A DNA stretch of 64,000 nucleotides from Sphingopyxis sp. LC363 (lineage in GTDB: Bacteria > Pseudomonadota > Alphaproteobacteria > Sphingomonadales > Sphingomonadaceae): assembly GCF_000756385.1 (NCBI RefSeq), contig NZ_JNFC01000072.1:1-64000 (forward strand), in the 5' to 3' direction. The notes under the pieces are model-generated. The model made no database searches, was not told where the DNA came from, and was given only the letters and a program-made list of their open reading frames with translations. Within the stretch, counting starts at the first letter, position 1. Every line of letters begins with the position of its first letter. This document shows, one piece after another, positions 35,553-44,603 of the stretch. Both the position numbers and the translations under genes were made by a program.

Positions 35553-36268
35553 CCCGCCACGCCGTTCTCGACAATATGACCCACCGCGAATTGCGCGTGC
35601 GCACCGACGCCGGGGCGGAACTGGGCGACGATGTCATGGCGACGCTGACCGTGCCGACCGAGTTCCGGCGCGTGCAGGCGCATTTCCCGATCCTGTTCCG
35701 CCGCGAAACCGGACGCGACGATTTCACCGCGCTCGCGATGTTCGGATTCCAGAATGGCGAGAATCTGTTCCTCGAAGGGGCACGCTGGGATGCGCGCTAT
35801 CGCCCGCTGTCGCTTGCGATCGGGCCGTTCCTGATCGGGCGGCCGGCGGGCGGCGAGGGGGCGGGGCAGGTCCATATCGACCTCGACCATCCGCGGATCG
35901 CCGGCGCGAGCGACGGCGTGCGGCTGTTCGACGGCGAAGGGAAAGCGACCCCCTATCTGGACGAGATCGCCGAGCGGCTCGGCGATCTCGACGAAGGCTA
36001 TCGCGAGAGCAAGGCCTTTTACGATGCGCTGCTCGCCTATGACCTGCTCGAACCCTTCAGCCTCGAGGTCACGCTCGACGATGGTTCGGTTCATTCGCTC
36101 GTCGGTTTCCATATCATCGACGAGGCGAAGCTGCGCGGGCTCGACGCCGAGGCGCTCGGCGCGCTGCACGCGGCGGGGCATCTGATGCCGATGTTCATGG
36201 CGCTCGCGTCGCTGTCGCAACTGTCGGCGCTCGTCGCGCGCAAGAACCGCAGGCTCGGCGGTGGCTGA
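35549..36268 (+). CDS. SapC family protein
   Basis: A 239-residue soluble protein of the SapC family. The recognisable blocks are an early [20 protein letters not shown], the [21 protein letters not shown] segment, and the end [23 protein letters not shown] with a terminal basic tail. No catalytic residues are known for the family. SapC was named from the Campylobacter surface-layer locus, but proteins like this occur beside TonB receptors and halogenases in Caulobacter, Xanthomonas and sphingomonads. It overlaps the halogenase (ATGA) and the cupin gene (eight bases), so it is made together with them. Confidence 0.85.
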   Translation: MTRHAVLDNMTHRELRVRTDAGAELGDDVMATLTVPTEFRRVQAHFPILFRRETGRDDFTALAMFGFQNGENLFLEGARWDARYRPLSLAIGPFLIGRPAGGEGAGQVHIDLDHPRIAGASDGVRLFDGEGKATPYLDEIAERLGDLDEGYRESKAFYDALLAYDLLEPFSLEVTLDDGSVHSLVGFHIIDEAKLRGLDAEALGALHAAGHLMPMFMALASLSQLSALVARKNRRLGGG

Positions 36269-37292
36269 ACAACCCGGCGCCTTTACCGGCCGCCTCGCGC
36301 GGGTGCCCGAGCGGCCATGGGACAAGGGGGCGGGGCCGGGCGCGTTGCTGGAAGGCGCGCGCGAGCCCTTTGTCCTGCGCGGGCTCGTCGCCGACTGGCC
36401 GCTCGTCGAAGCGGGCAGGAAGTCGGCGCGCGATGCGCGGCGCTATCTACTGGACCATGCGCGCGATCGGCCCTTCAAAGTGTCGATCGGCCCGCCGGGG
36501 CACGACGGGCGGCTGTTCTACGACAACGAAATGCAAATGAATTTCCGCGTCGGGACGGGCAAGCTCGCGGATATTTTTGCCGGTATCGATACGGCCGAGG
36601 AACGCGGCGAGGCGCGCACCGTCTATCTGGCATCGATCGATATTCCGTCGCATTTCGACGGGCTCGACGAAGCGAACGGGGTCGAGCTTGGGACACGCGA
36701 TCCTTTGAAGAGCATCTGGATCGGCACGCGGACCAAGATCGCGGCGCACAACGACTTTCCCGACAATCTGGCGTGCTGCGCCGCCGGACGTCGCCGCTTC
36801 ACGCTGTTCCCACCGGGCGCGTTCCGCAACCTCTATCTCGGGCCGATCGACAATACGCCCGCGGGGCGCGTCGTCAGCATGGTCGATTTCGACGCGCCGG
36901 ACCTCGCGAAGCATCCGCGCTTCGTCGAGGCGATGGCCGAGGCGCTGACGGTGGAGCTCGAACCCGGCGATGCGATCTTCATCCCGTCGATGTGGTGGCA
37001 CCATGTCGAGGGGCTCGCCGACTTCAACATCCTCGTCAATTATTGGTGGCGCCGCACCCCGGCATGGCTCGGCCAGCCGCAGGCGGCGCTCAACCACGCG
37101 ATCCTCGCGATCCGCGACCTGCCGGCCGAAGACAAGGCGATCTGGCGTGAACAGTTCGACCATTATGTCTTCGAAAACGACGCCAGCGTCACCGACCATA
37201 TTCCCGAAACCGCGCGCAGCATCCTCGCCCCGCTCACGTCCGAGACGGCGGGGCGGCTGCGCGCCTTCTTGCTGAGGGCCTTGAGTAAATGA
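36261..37292 (+). CDS. JmjC/cupin-like domain protein
   Basis: A 343-residue protein starting at a GTG that overlaps the SapC stop. It has the cupin_8/JmjC-like dioxygenase fold: an N-terminal EPFVLRGLVADWPLVE block, then the iron-ligand region IAAHNDFPDNLACCAAGRRRF with the HxD pair, and the distal histidine in MWWHHVEGLADFNILVNYWW. Such proteins are 2-oxoglutarate/Fe(II) hydroxylases of amino-acid side chains or relatives of them. The residues fit an active enzyme, but the target is unknown. It forms a coupled block with SapC and the two halogenases (four-base overlap with the next gene). Confidence 0.83.
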   Translation: MAEQPGAFTGRLARVPERPWDKGAGPGALLEGAREPFVLRGLVADWPLVEAGRKSARDARRYLLDHARDRPFKVSIGPPGHDGRLFYDNEMQMNFRVGTGKLADIFAGIDTAEERGEARTVYLASIDIPSHFDGLDEANGVELGTRDPLKSIWIGTRTKIAAHNDFPDNLACCAAGRRRFTLFPPGAFRNLYLGPIDNTPAGRVVSMVDFDAPDLAKHPRFVEAMAEALTVELEPGDAIFIPSMWWHHVEGLADFNILVNYWWRRTPAWLGQPQAALNHAILAIRDLPAEDKAIWREQFDHYVFENDASVTDHIPETARSILAPLTSETAGRLRAFLLRALSK

Positions 37293-38788
37293 GCGACAGG
37301 AAACCGGTTCAGCGCGTCGTGATCGCGGGCGGCGGCACCGCGGGCTGGATGATGGCGGCGGCGATTGCGCGCACGATGGGACATACCGTCGATCTGACGC
37401 TGGTCGAGTCCGAGGCGATCGGCACGATCGGTGTCGGGGAATCGACGATCCCGCCGCTTGTCAATTTCAACCGCATCCTCGGCATAGCCGAAACCGAGTT
37501 CATGCGCGCGGCGCAGGCGACCTTCAAACTCGGCATATTGTTCGATAACTGGAAGCACGACGGCGACAGCTATTTCCACAGCTTTGGCCTCAGCGGGAAG
37601 GATCACTGGTCGGCGGGCTTCCAGCATTTCTGGCTCAACGCGCGCGAGCGCGGGCACGAGCAGCCTTATGCCGATTATTGCCTCGAGCTCGTCGCGGGGA
37701 TGCAGGGCAAGTTCGCGCACCTTCCCGAAGAGCGCATGAACTATGCCTATCATGTCGATGCGACGCTTTATGGCCGCTATCTACGCAAACTGGCCGAGGC
37801 CGACGGCTGCAAGCGCGTCGAAGGCAAGATCGCGCGTGTCGAACTCGATGGGACAAGCGGCGACATCGCGGCGCTGCACCTCGACGGCGAGCGGCGGATC
37901 GAGGGCGATATGTTCGTCGACTGCACGGGCTTTCGCGGCCTCTTGATCGAAGGCGCATTGCACGCGGGGTTCGAGGACTGGGGGCATTGGTTGCCCAACG
38001 ACAGCGCTATCGCGGTGCAGGCGAAACATCTGGGGCCGCCGATGCCCTATACACAGGCGATCGCGCACGACGCGGGCTGGCAATGGCGCATCCCGCTGCA
38101 GCACCGCATGGGCGCGGGGATCGTCTATGCAAGCGGCTATCTGTCGCGCGATGCGGCGTATGAGCGGCTGATGAGCAGCGTCGGCGAGCCGCTGATCGAA
38201 CCCTTCGACATCAAGTTCCGGGGCGGGGTGCGGCGCAAGCAATGGTTCCGCAACTGCGTCGCGGTGGGGCTTGCAGGAGGCTTCGTCGAGCCGCTCGAGG
38301 CGACGACGGTGCATCTGATCCAGCGCGCGGTGCTGCGCTTCATCCGGCTGATGCCGAACGGCCGCGTCAGCGAGCGCGACGCGATGGAGTTCAACGACCA
38401 GCAGCGGCTCGACATCGAGCAGATCCGCGACTTCGTTGTCTTGCACTATAAGGCGACGAACCGGCGCGACAGCCCCTTCTGGCGCCATGTCGCGGCGATG
38501 CCGATCCCCGATTCGCTGCAGCAGAAGATCGAGCTGTTCCGCGAAACGGGGCGCGTCTTCCGCAAGAATGAGGAATTGTTCGCCGAGAATAGCTGGGTGC
38601 AGGTGATGATGGGGCAGGGGATCGAGCCGCAGACCTATCACCCGATCGCCGCCAAGCTGCGCGACGACGAGGTCGAGCGCCTGTTCCAGACGCTGCGTGA
38701 CAATATCGAGCAGACGGTCGCGACGCTGCCCGAGCACCACTCCTATGTCGCGCGCTATTGCGGCGCCGAGGAGCCGAAGGCGGCTTGA
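37289..38788 (+). CDS. Flavin-dependent (tryptophan-type) halogenase, second copy
   Basis: A 499-residue halogenase-family protein. The FAD motif is GGGTAG (14-19), and GVGESTIPP, the catalytic lysine in TFKLGILF (K80) and an intact WxWxIP motif (WQWRIP, 264-269) are all visible. The active-site glutamate lies in EPLEAT (E337); the serine that usually follows it in PrnA-like enzymes is alanine, as in the first copy. It is only distantly related to the upstream copy, so the two are not a recent duplication. All residues needed for halogenation are present, but the substrate is unknown. It overlaps the cupin gene by four bases and the GH16 gene by one. Confidence 0.89.
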   Translation: MSDRKPVQRVVIAGGGTAGWMMAAAIARTMGHTVDLTLVESEAIGTIGVGESTIPPLVNFNRILGIAETEFMRAAQATFKLGILFDNWKHDGDSYFHSFGLSGKDHWSAGFQHFWLNARERGHEQPYADYCLELVAGMQGKFAHLPEERMNYAYHVDATLYGRYLRKLAEADGCKRVEGKIARVELDGTSGDIAALHLDGERRIEGDMFVDCTGFRGLLIEGALHAGFEDWGHWLPNDSAIAVQAKHLGPPMPYTQAIAHDAGWQWRIPLQHRMGAGIVYASGYLSRDAAYERLMSSVGEPLIEPFDIKFRGGVRRKQWFRNCVAVGLAGGFVEPLEATTVHLIQRAVLRFIRLMPNGRVSERDAMEFNDQQRLDIEQIRDFVVLHYKATNRRDSPFWRHVAAMPIPDSLQQKIELFRETGRVFRKNEELFAENSWVQVMMGQGIEPQTYHPIAAKLRDDEVERLFQTLRDNIEQTVATLPEHHSYVARYCGAEEPKAA

Positions 38789-39729
38789 TGCGCGCAGCAG
38801 CGATCCTGATGCTGGCCGCTGCGCCGGCCGTCGCCGCGGCGCAGCAGCCTGCGGACGCCGGATGGCGGCTCGTCTGGTCCGACGAGTTCGACGGACGCGC
38901 GATCGATCGCGGCAAATGGGATTTCGACGTCGATTGCTGGGGCGGCGGCAATAGCGAGCGCCAATGCTATACCGACCGAACCGCGAACGCGGTGGTCGCG
39001 GACGGCAAGCTTGTCGTCACCGCGCGCAAGGAGGCGATGACCGGGCCGGCGTTCCCGCTGTCGCAGCGCGGCGACCCCGAAAAGGCGAAGGCAGAGGCGA
39101 CGAAGCCCTTTACCTCGGCGCGGCTCGTCACGCGCGGCAAGGCGGCGTGGACCTACGGGAAGATCGAGGTACGCGCAAAGCTGCCGCAGGGGCAGGGGAC
39201 GTGGCCGGCGATCTGGATGCTGCCCGAGGCCAATCGTTACGGCAGCTGGGCGGCATCGGGCGAGATCGACATATTGGAGGCGGTGAACCTGGGCGTGCAG
39301 TGCGATACCTGCGCGGGCGGGGTAGAGAACCGCATCCTCGGCACGCTGCATTTCGGGGGCCAATGGCCCGATAATAAATATAAGGGCGACGAAACCGCGC
39401 TTCCCGCGCCGCTCGACGGGTTCCATATCTTCGGCATCGTCTGGCAAAAGGGCAAGATCGTCTGGACGGTCGACGGCAAGCCCTATGCGACGCGCGTCGC
39501 GAGCGAATGGTCGACGAGCGGATCGAACGATCCCGCGGCGCCGTTCGACCGCCCCTTCCACCTGATCCTGAACCTCGCGGTCGGCGGCGGGCTCGCCGAA
39601 GGACGCGGGCTGAAGGGTGTTGACGAAAGCGGATATCCGAAAAACATGGAAATAGATTGGGTTCGCGTCTGGCAATGTGGCGGTGATGCCGTTAGCGATT
39701 GCGGCAGCAGGGGGGATCAAGGCGAATAA
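38788..39729 (+). CDS. Glycoside hydrolase family 16 beta-glucanase (laminarinase-like)
   Basis: A 313-residue secreted enzyme with a signal peptide ending at about AVAAAQ. The catalytic motif GEIDILEAV gives nucleophile E159, helper D161 and acid/base E164. Flanking blocks are WSDEFDG, YGKIEVRAKLPQGQGTWPAIWMLP and FHLILNLAVGG. This form of GH16 mostly cleaves beta-1,3-glucans such as laminarin; beta-1,3-1,4-glucan or galactan cannot be excluded by sequence alone. The start ATG at 38788 overlaps the halogenase stop by one base, and the stop overlaps the LacI start by one base, so it sits within a tightly coupled operon. Confidence 0.92.
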   Translation: MRAAAILMLAAAPAVAAAQQPADAGWRLVWSDEFDGRAIDRGKWDFDVDCWGGGNSERQCYTDRTANAVVADGKLVVTARKEAMTGPAFPLSQRGDPEKAKAEATKPFTSARLVTRGKAAWTYGKIEVRAKLPQGQGTWPAIWMLPEANRYGSWAASGEIDILEAVNLGVQCDTCAGGVENRILGTLHFGGQWPDNKYKGDETALPAPLDGFHIFGIVWQKGKIVWTVDGKPYATRVASEWSTSGSNDPAAPFDRPFHLILNLAVGGGLAEGRGLKGVDESGYPKNMEIDWVRVWQCGGDAVSDCGSRGDQGE

Positions 39730-40790
39730 TGGGGCGTCGGCGGCAGTCGGTCACGATCAAGCATGTTGCAGCCGACGCGGGCGTGTCGCTGCAGACGGTG
39801 AGCCGCGTCATCAACGACGAGCCCAATGTCCGCCCCGAGATGAAGGAACGCGTCCAGGCGTCGATAGACAAATTGGGCTATGTCCCGTCGATCGCGGCGC
39901 AGCGGATGAGCGGGTCGCGCTCCTATCTGATCCTCGCGATCAACGACCGCGAGCGCACGATCGCCGACTGGCAGGGGCGGCAGGGGGTCGACTGGGTCGA
40001 CCAGATGCTGCTCGGCGGGATGCTGAAATGCGCCGAATATGGCTATCGCATGATTTTCGAGCTGGTTGACACGCACAACGACCATGTCGAGCGCGAACTG
40101 CGCGCGGCGATCGCTGCGCTCCAGCCCGACGGCGTGATCCTGACCCCGCCGCATTCGGACAACCCGCTGATCGTCGGGCTGCTCGACCAGCAGAAGATCC
40201 CCTTCGCGCGCATCGGATCGCGCGGCGGCGCGGCGGGAATCGCGCTGACGATGGACGATGAGGGATCGGCGCGGCGCGCGACGCGCCACCTGATCGACCT
40301 CGGTCACACGCGGATCGGCTTCATCGCGGGATCGCCCGAATATAGCCTCAGCCGCTGGCGCATCGACGGCTGGGCGGGCGAGATGGCGACGGCGGGGCTC
40401 GCGACCGATGGGCTGCTCGTCGAGGGCGATTTCACCTATGCGTCGGGGGCGAGTGCGGCGCGGCAACTGCTCGACGGTGCGAACCCACCGACCGCGATCA
40501 TCGCGAGCAGCGACCAGATGGCGTTGGCGACGCTGGAGGTCGCGCGCGAAAGAGGGCTCGACGTGCCCGGCGAGCTTTCGATCGTCAGCTTCGACAATAC
40601 GCCCGTGGTGCGCTTCACCCAGCCGGCGCTGACCGCGGTCGATCAGCCGGTCGCCGAGACCGCGTCGCGCGCGGTCGAGCTGATCATCGCGGCGCAGCGC
40701 GGTGCCCCGCGCCCGACCGAACCGACGCGGGTGCAGGGCGGGCTGGTCCCGCGAGGATCGACCGCCGCGCCGGCAATCGTCCATGGCTGA
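39729..40790 (+). CDS. LacI family transcriptional regulator
   Basis: A 353-residue regulator. The N-terminal DNA-binding head (VTIKHVAADAGVSLQTVSRVIN, written here as two adjoining pieces of the HTH, VTIKHVAADAGV and SLQTVSRVIN) is followed by the hinge helix (AAQRMSGSRSYLI) and a periplasmic-binding-protein-like sugar domain. It is embedded between GH16 and the MFS transporter genes, overlapping both. The operators at 30795-30825 and 42043-42056 have the CG-centred form expected for this family, so it most likely represses the receptor and the GH3 gene until a sugar derived from the glucan binds. This is inference; no other LacI protein is in the window. Confidence 0.92.
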   Translation: MGRRRQSVTIKHVAADAGVSLQTVSRVINDEPNVRPEMKERVQASIDKLGYVPSIAAQRMSGSRSYLILAINDRERTIADWQGRQGVDWVDQMLLGGMLKCAEYGYRMIFELVDTHNDHVERELRAAIAALQPDGVILTPPHSDNPLIVGLLDQQKIPFARIGSRGGAAGIALTMDDEGSARRATRHLIDLGHTRIGFIAGSPEYSLSRWRIDGWAGEMATAGLATDGLLVEGDFTYASGASAARQLLDGANPPTAIIASSDQMALATLEVARERGLDVPGELSIVSFDNTPVVRFTQPALTAVDQPVAETASRAVELIIAAQRGAPRPTEPTRVQGGLVPRGSTAAPAIVHG

Positions 40791-41976
40791 CAGCGTCGCA
40801 GCGCGGCGCCAGTCGCTTCCCTTCCTGCTCCTCTATGCACTTGCCTGGGCGGGTGGGGCGATCGCCTATGTTCCGTTCCTGACGATCTGGCTGCCGGCGC
40901 GCATGACCGAGCTGGCCGGAGCGGCCGATGTTCAGACCCTCGGCTATACCACCTTCTTCGGGGCGATCGCGGCGAGCGCCGGGGGCATCCTTTTCGGCTG
41001 GCTCAGCGACCGGACGCGCAATCGGCGCGGCTGGGTGCTGGCCGGGCTGGTGCTCAGCATTTCGCTGCTGCTCCTCGTCCCGCGCGCGCACGATGTCTGG
41101 ACGCTCGTTGCTATCATCCTCGGCTGGCAACTCGCACTCAACATGATGCTCGGGCCGCTTTCGGCCTGGGCGGGGGATTGCGTCCCCGATGCGCAAAAGG
41201 GGCTGCTCGGCGGGCTGCTCGCTTTCTCGCCCGCGCTCGGCGCCTGGTCGGGCGCGCTCGTGACCTGGCCGGGCCTCGTTTCGGGCGACAGCCGCTTGGC
41301 CGTCATCGCGCTGCTCGTCGCGAGCGCGGTGCTCCCGGTGTTGCTGTTCGGCCGGCCGCGCGCCTTTCCCGAACTGACCGCGCCCCCGGCGCGCGCCGCC
41401 GATGCGCCCCGGCAGCGCCCGAGCGGGCCGGCGGTGCGGATGTGGCTCGCGCGCCTCTTGGTCCAGATCGCCGAGGCGGCGCTCTTCGCCTATCTCTATT
41501 TCTGGTTCCGTTCGATCGATCCCGATATGCACGACAATGAAAAGGCGCGTATATTCGGGGTCGCGCTGACGCTTGCGATACCGATCGCGCTGGCGAGCGG
41601 CCGGTGGGCCGACCGCAACGACCGGCCCTTCCTGCCGCTCGTTGCCAGCGCGGCCGTGTCGGCAGCCGGGATGATCGGCATGGCCTTCGCGATCGAGCTC
41701 GACACGGCAAAGGCGAGCTATCTGGTGTTCGGCGTTGCAACGACGGTGTTCCTGTCGCTCCATGCCAGCCAGACCTTGCGCATATTGCCGCGTTCGGACC
41801 GGCGCGGACGCGATCTCGGCATCTTCAACCTGACCAATACGATGCCGTCGCTGATCATGCCGTGGCTGACCATTTCGCTCGTCCCCGGCTTCGGATTCGA
41901 CGCGCTTTTCCTGTTGCTTGCCGGGCTCACCGCGATCGCGGTGCTGCTGCTCGCGACGATGCCGCGTCCACGCTGA
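40783..41976 (+). CDS. MFS transporter
   Basis: A 397-residue permease with about twelve hydrophobic helices. The first starts at LPFLLLYALAWAGGAIAYVP and the loop 2-3 motif is GWLSDRTRNRRGW. It overlaps the LacI gene by eight bases and ends the coupled operon begun by the first halogenase. It is in the general sugar or organic-compound MFS group; the likely cargo is an oligosaccharide or glucose released from the glucan, by context only. A longer start at 40702 lies inside the LacI gene and is rejected. Confidence 0.86.
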   Translation: MADSVAARRQSLPFLLLYALAWAGGAIAYVPFLTIWLPARMTELAGAADVQTLGYTTFFGAIAASAGGILFGWLSDRTRNRRGWVLAGLVLSISLLLLVPRAHDVWTLVAIILGWQLALNMMLGPLSAWAGDCVPDAQKGLLGGLLAFSPALGAWSGALVTWPGLVSGDSRLAVIALLVASAVLPVLLFGRPRAFPELTAPPARAADAPRQRPSGPAVRMWLARLLVQIAEAALFAYLYFWFRSIDPDMHDNEKARIFGVALTLAIPIALASGRWADRNDRPFLPLVASAAVSAAGMIGMAFAIELDTAKASYLVFGVATTVFLSLHASQTLRILPRSDRRGRDLGIFNLTNTMPSLIMPWLTISLVPGFGFDALFLLLAGLTAIAVLLLATMPRPR

Positions 41977-42042
41977 CGCACCCTCCCGAACAAGCCCAAC
42001 AGAGTGCTTGATTTCATTCGGCCCCTATGCGACATCGAATAT

Positions 42043-42056
42043 TGATAACGTTCACA
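42043..42056 (+). promoter_or_regulatory. LacI-type operator before the GH3 gene
   Basis: TGATAACGTTCACA is a CG-centred imperfect palindrome. It shares GATAACGTTCACAT (42044-42057) base for base with the site at 30813-30826 in front of the TonB receptor. It ends 20 bases before the GH3 start codon, within the 5' leader or promoter. Confidence 0.78.
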
Positions 42057-42076
42057 TTATGGGGATGGGAGAGACG

Positions 42077-44557
42077 ATGCGCCGACAGGCAATGGTGATC
42101 GCGACCGCGCTGCTTCTGGCGGGAACCGCAATGGCAGCGACGCAGGACTCCGGCGGCGCGGCGACCGTCCATCCCGAACTCTGGCCCGCGGCGAAGAGCC
42201 CGGCCGCCATCACCGACGCCGCGACCGAGGCGCGCATCGACGCGCTGATGAAGAAAATGACGATCGAGCAGAAGGTCGGCCAGCTGATCCAGGGCGACAT
42301 CAGCACGATCACGCCTAAGGATCTGGAGGCCTATCCGCTCGGGTCGATCCTCGCGGGCGGCAACAGCGGCCCCAATGGCAATGAACGTTCGAGCGCCGCC
42401 GACTGGGCGAAGCTTGTCGGCGAATTTCGTGCCGTCTCGATGAAGCCGCAGGCGAATGGAGTCGCGATCCCGATCATTTTCGGGGTCGATGCCGTCCATG
42501 GGCATAATAATATCCCGGGCGCGACGCTCTTTCCGCACAATATCGGGCTCGGCGCGGCGCGCGATCCCGAACTGATCCATCGCATCGGCGCGGTCACCGC
42601 GGCCGAGATCGCGGGCAGCGGCATCGAATGGACCTTCGCGCCGACGCTCGCCGTGCCGCAGGATCTGCGCTGGGGCCGCAGCTATGAAGGCTATGCCGCC
42701 GATCCCCAGCTCGTCGCCGCATATGCGAAAGCGATGGTGCTGGGGCTGCAGGGCAAGCTCGCCCCAGGCAAGACCGTCGATGCAAGCCATGTCGCCGCGA
42801 CCGCCAAGCATTTCCTCGCCGACGGCGGGACGTTCGAGGGCAAGGACCAGGGCGATGCCAAGGTCGACGAGAAGGAACTGATCGCGAAACATGCGATGGG
42901 TTATCCCGCCGCGATCGACGCGGGCGCGCTGACCGTGATGGCGAGCTTCTCGAGCTGGCAGGGGGTCAAGCATCATGGCAACAAGGGGCTGCTGACCGAC
43001 GCGCTTAAGGAGAAGATGGGCTTCGAAGGCTTCGTCGTCGGCGACTGGAACGGCCATGGGCAGGTCGCGGGGTGCAGCGTCACCGATTGCGCGCAGTCGA
43101 TCAACGCCGGGCTCGACATGTTCATGGCGCCCGACAGCTGGAAGGGTCTTTACGAAACGACGCTGAAACAGGCGAAGGACGGCACGATCGCCGCTGCGCG
43201 CCTCGACGATGCGGTGCGCCGCATCCTGCGCGTCAAATACAAGCTGGGGCTGTTTCCCGAAGGCCATGTCGACCGCAGCGCCGTGAAGGCGGTCGGGACG
43301 CCCGATCATGTCGCCGTGGCGCGCGAGGCCGTCGCCAAGTCGCTCGTTTTGCTGAAAAACAATGGCAATGTCCTGCCGGTCAAGCCCGGCGCGCGCGTGC
43401 TCGTCACGGGTCCGGGCGCCGACAATATGGCGATGCAATCGGGCGGCTGGACGATCAGCTGGCAGGGCACCGACGTCGTGCGGTCGGACTTCCCGAACGG
43501 GCAGACGATCTGGGAAGCGCTGGACAAGGCGGTCGGCGATGCGGGTGGCAAGGCCGTGCTGTCGGAAAGCGGGAGCTTTGCCGAAAAGCCCGACGTCGCG
43601 ATCGTCGTGTTCGGCGAAGCGCCCTATGCCGAGTTCCAGGGCGACGTCGCGACGCTCGATTATCAGCCGACCGAAGCCACCGATCTGGCGACGCTCAAGA
43701 AGCTGAAGGCGGCGGGCATTCCGGTGGTCGCGCTCTTCCTCTCGGGGCGGCCGATGTTCACCAACCCCGAAATCAACGTCGCCGACGCCTTCGTCGCGGC
43801 CTGGCTGCCGGGCTCGCAGGGCGCGGGCGTCGCCGACGTGCTCGTCGCGGGCAAGGACGGCAAGACCGCGCGCGGCTTCACCGGCACGCTGCCCTTCGCC
43901 TGGCCCTCCGATGCGCGCTCGCCGGTCGAAAAGCCACAATTTGCCGCAGGCTACGGGCTGAAATATGGCGATACGACGACGGTGCCGCAGCTCTCGGAAG
44001 AGCTGGGCGTCGATATTTCGGCGGCGCTGAACGTCGAGAATTTCTTCTCGGGCGGCCGCGCGCGGGCGCCGTGGGTGCTGTCGATCACCGATGCGGGGGG
44101 CAAGCGCCCGGTCGAATCGGCGCCGATCGCGAGCCCCGGCGGCATGATCGCGGCGCGCTCGGTCGACGTGCGCGCGCAGGAAGACGGCAAGAGCTTCACT
44201 TGGACCGGCCCGGCCACGCTCGAGCTGACCGGGCCCTATGCCGACCTGTCGCGCCAGCTCAATAACAGCTTCGCGCTTCGCGTCGACTGGCGGGTCGATG
44301 CCGCCGGCGGCGCGCCGGTCAGCCTCGCGCTGGGCGGCAAGGCGTTCGACATTTCGGAGGTGGTCAAGGCGGCGGCGCGGGGTCAGGTTTCGACGATCAA
44401 GGTCCCGCTGCGCTGCTTCGCCGATGCGGAGGCGAATTTGCGGCAGGTCGACAATGCGGTGACGGTCAAGGCCGACAAGGGCTTTGCCGCGACGCTGCTG
44501 AATACGAATGTCGAGGCCGTCGGCGAGAATCTGCCTTGCCCGCCCGCCGCAAAATGA
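42077..44557 (+). CDS. Glycoside hydrolase family 3 exo-beta-glucosidase
   Basis: An 826-residue exported enzyme with a signal peptide (MRRQAMVIATALLLAGTAMA). The GH3 blocks are VGQLIQGDI, the substrate histidine block KHFLADGG, and the nucleophile in VVGDWNGHG (D323). The second alpha/beta domain follows (KSLVLLKNNGNVLPV), and a C-terminal ~200-residue extension resembles a galactose-binding-like carbohydrate module. This size and order match exo-1,3/1,4-beta-glucan glucohydrolases. I chose the ATG at 42077 because GGGAGAGA lies just before it; ATGs at 42059 and 42065 have no binding site and overlap the operator region. It would release glucose from the oligosaccharides produced by GH16. 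Confidence 0.93.
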   Translation: MRRQAMVIATALLLAGTAMAATQDSGGAATVHPELWPAAKSPAAITDAATEARIDALMKKMTIEQKVGQLIQGDISTITPKDLEAYPLGSILAGGNSGPNGNERSSAADWAKLVGEFRAVSMKPQANGVAIPIIFGVDAVHGHNNIPGATLFPHNIGLGAARDPELIHRIGAVTAAEIAGSGIEWTFAPTLAVPQDLRWGRSYEGYAADPQLVAAYAKAMVLGLQGKLAPGKTVDASHVAATAKHFLADGGTFEGKDQGDAKVDEKELIAKHAMGYPAAIDAGALTVMASFSSWQGVKHHGNKGLLTDALKEKMGFEGFVVGDWNGHGQVAGCSVTDCAQSINAGLDMFMAPDSWKGLYETTLKQAKDGTIAAARLDDAVRRILRVKYKLGLFPEGHVDRSAVKAVGTPDHVAVAREAVAKSLVLLKNNGNVLPVKPGARVLVTGPGADNMAMQSGGWTISWQGTDVVRSDFPNGQTIWEALDKAVGDAGGKAVLSESGSFAEKPDVAIVVFGEAPYAEFQGDVATLDYQPTEATDLATLKKLKAAGIPVVALFLSGRPMFTNPEINVADAFVAAWLPGSQGAGVADVLVAGKDGKTARGFTGTLPFAWPSDARSPVEKPQFAAGYGLKYGDTTTVPQLSEELGVDISAALNVENFFSGGRARAPWVLSITDAGGKRPVESAPIASPGGMIAARSVDVRAQEDGKSFTWTGPATLELTGPYADLSRQLNNSFALRVDWRVDAAGGAPVSLALGGKAFDISEVVKAAARGQVSTIKVPLRCFADAEANLRQVDNAVTVKADKGFAATLLNTNVEAVGENLPCPPAAK

Positions 44558-44603
44558 CAAGACCGGGCGCGGGATAGCCAGAAAACAAGGTTTGGAGAGA
44601 GAC

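Noticed and set aside
33993..38788. A secondary-metabolite gene cluster around the halogenases
   Set aside because: There is no NRPS, PKS, terpene synthase, RiPP precursor or tryptophan-modifying gene near. The neighbours are carbohydrate genes and an uptake receptor.
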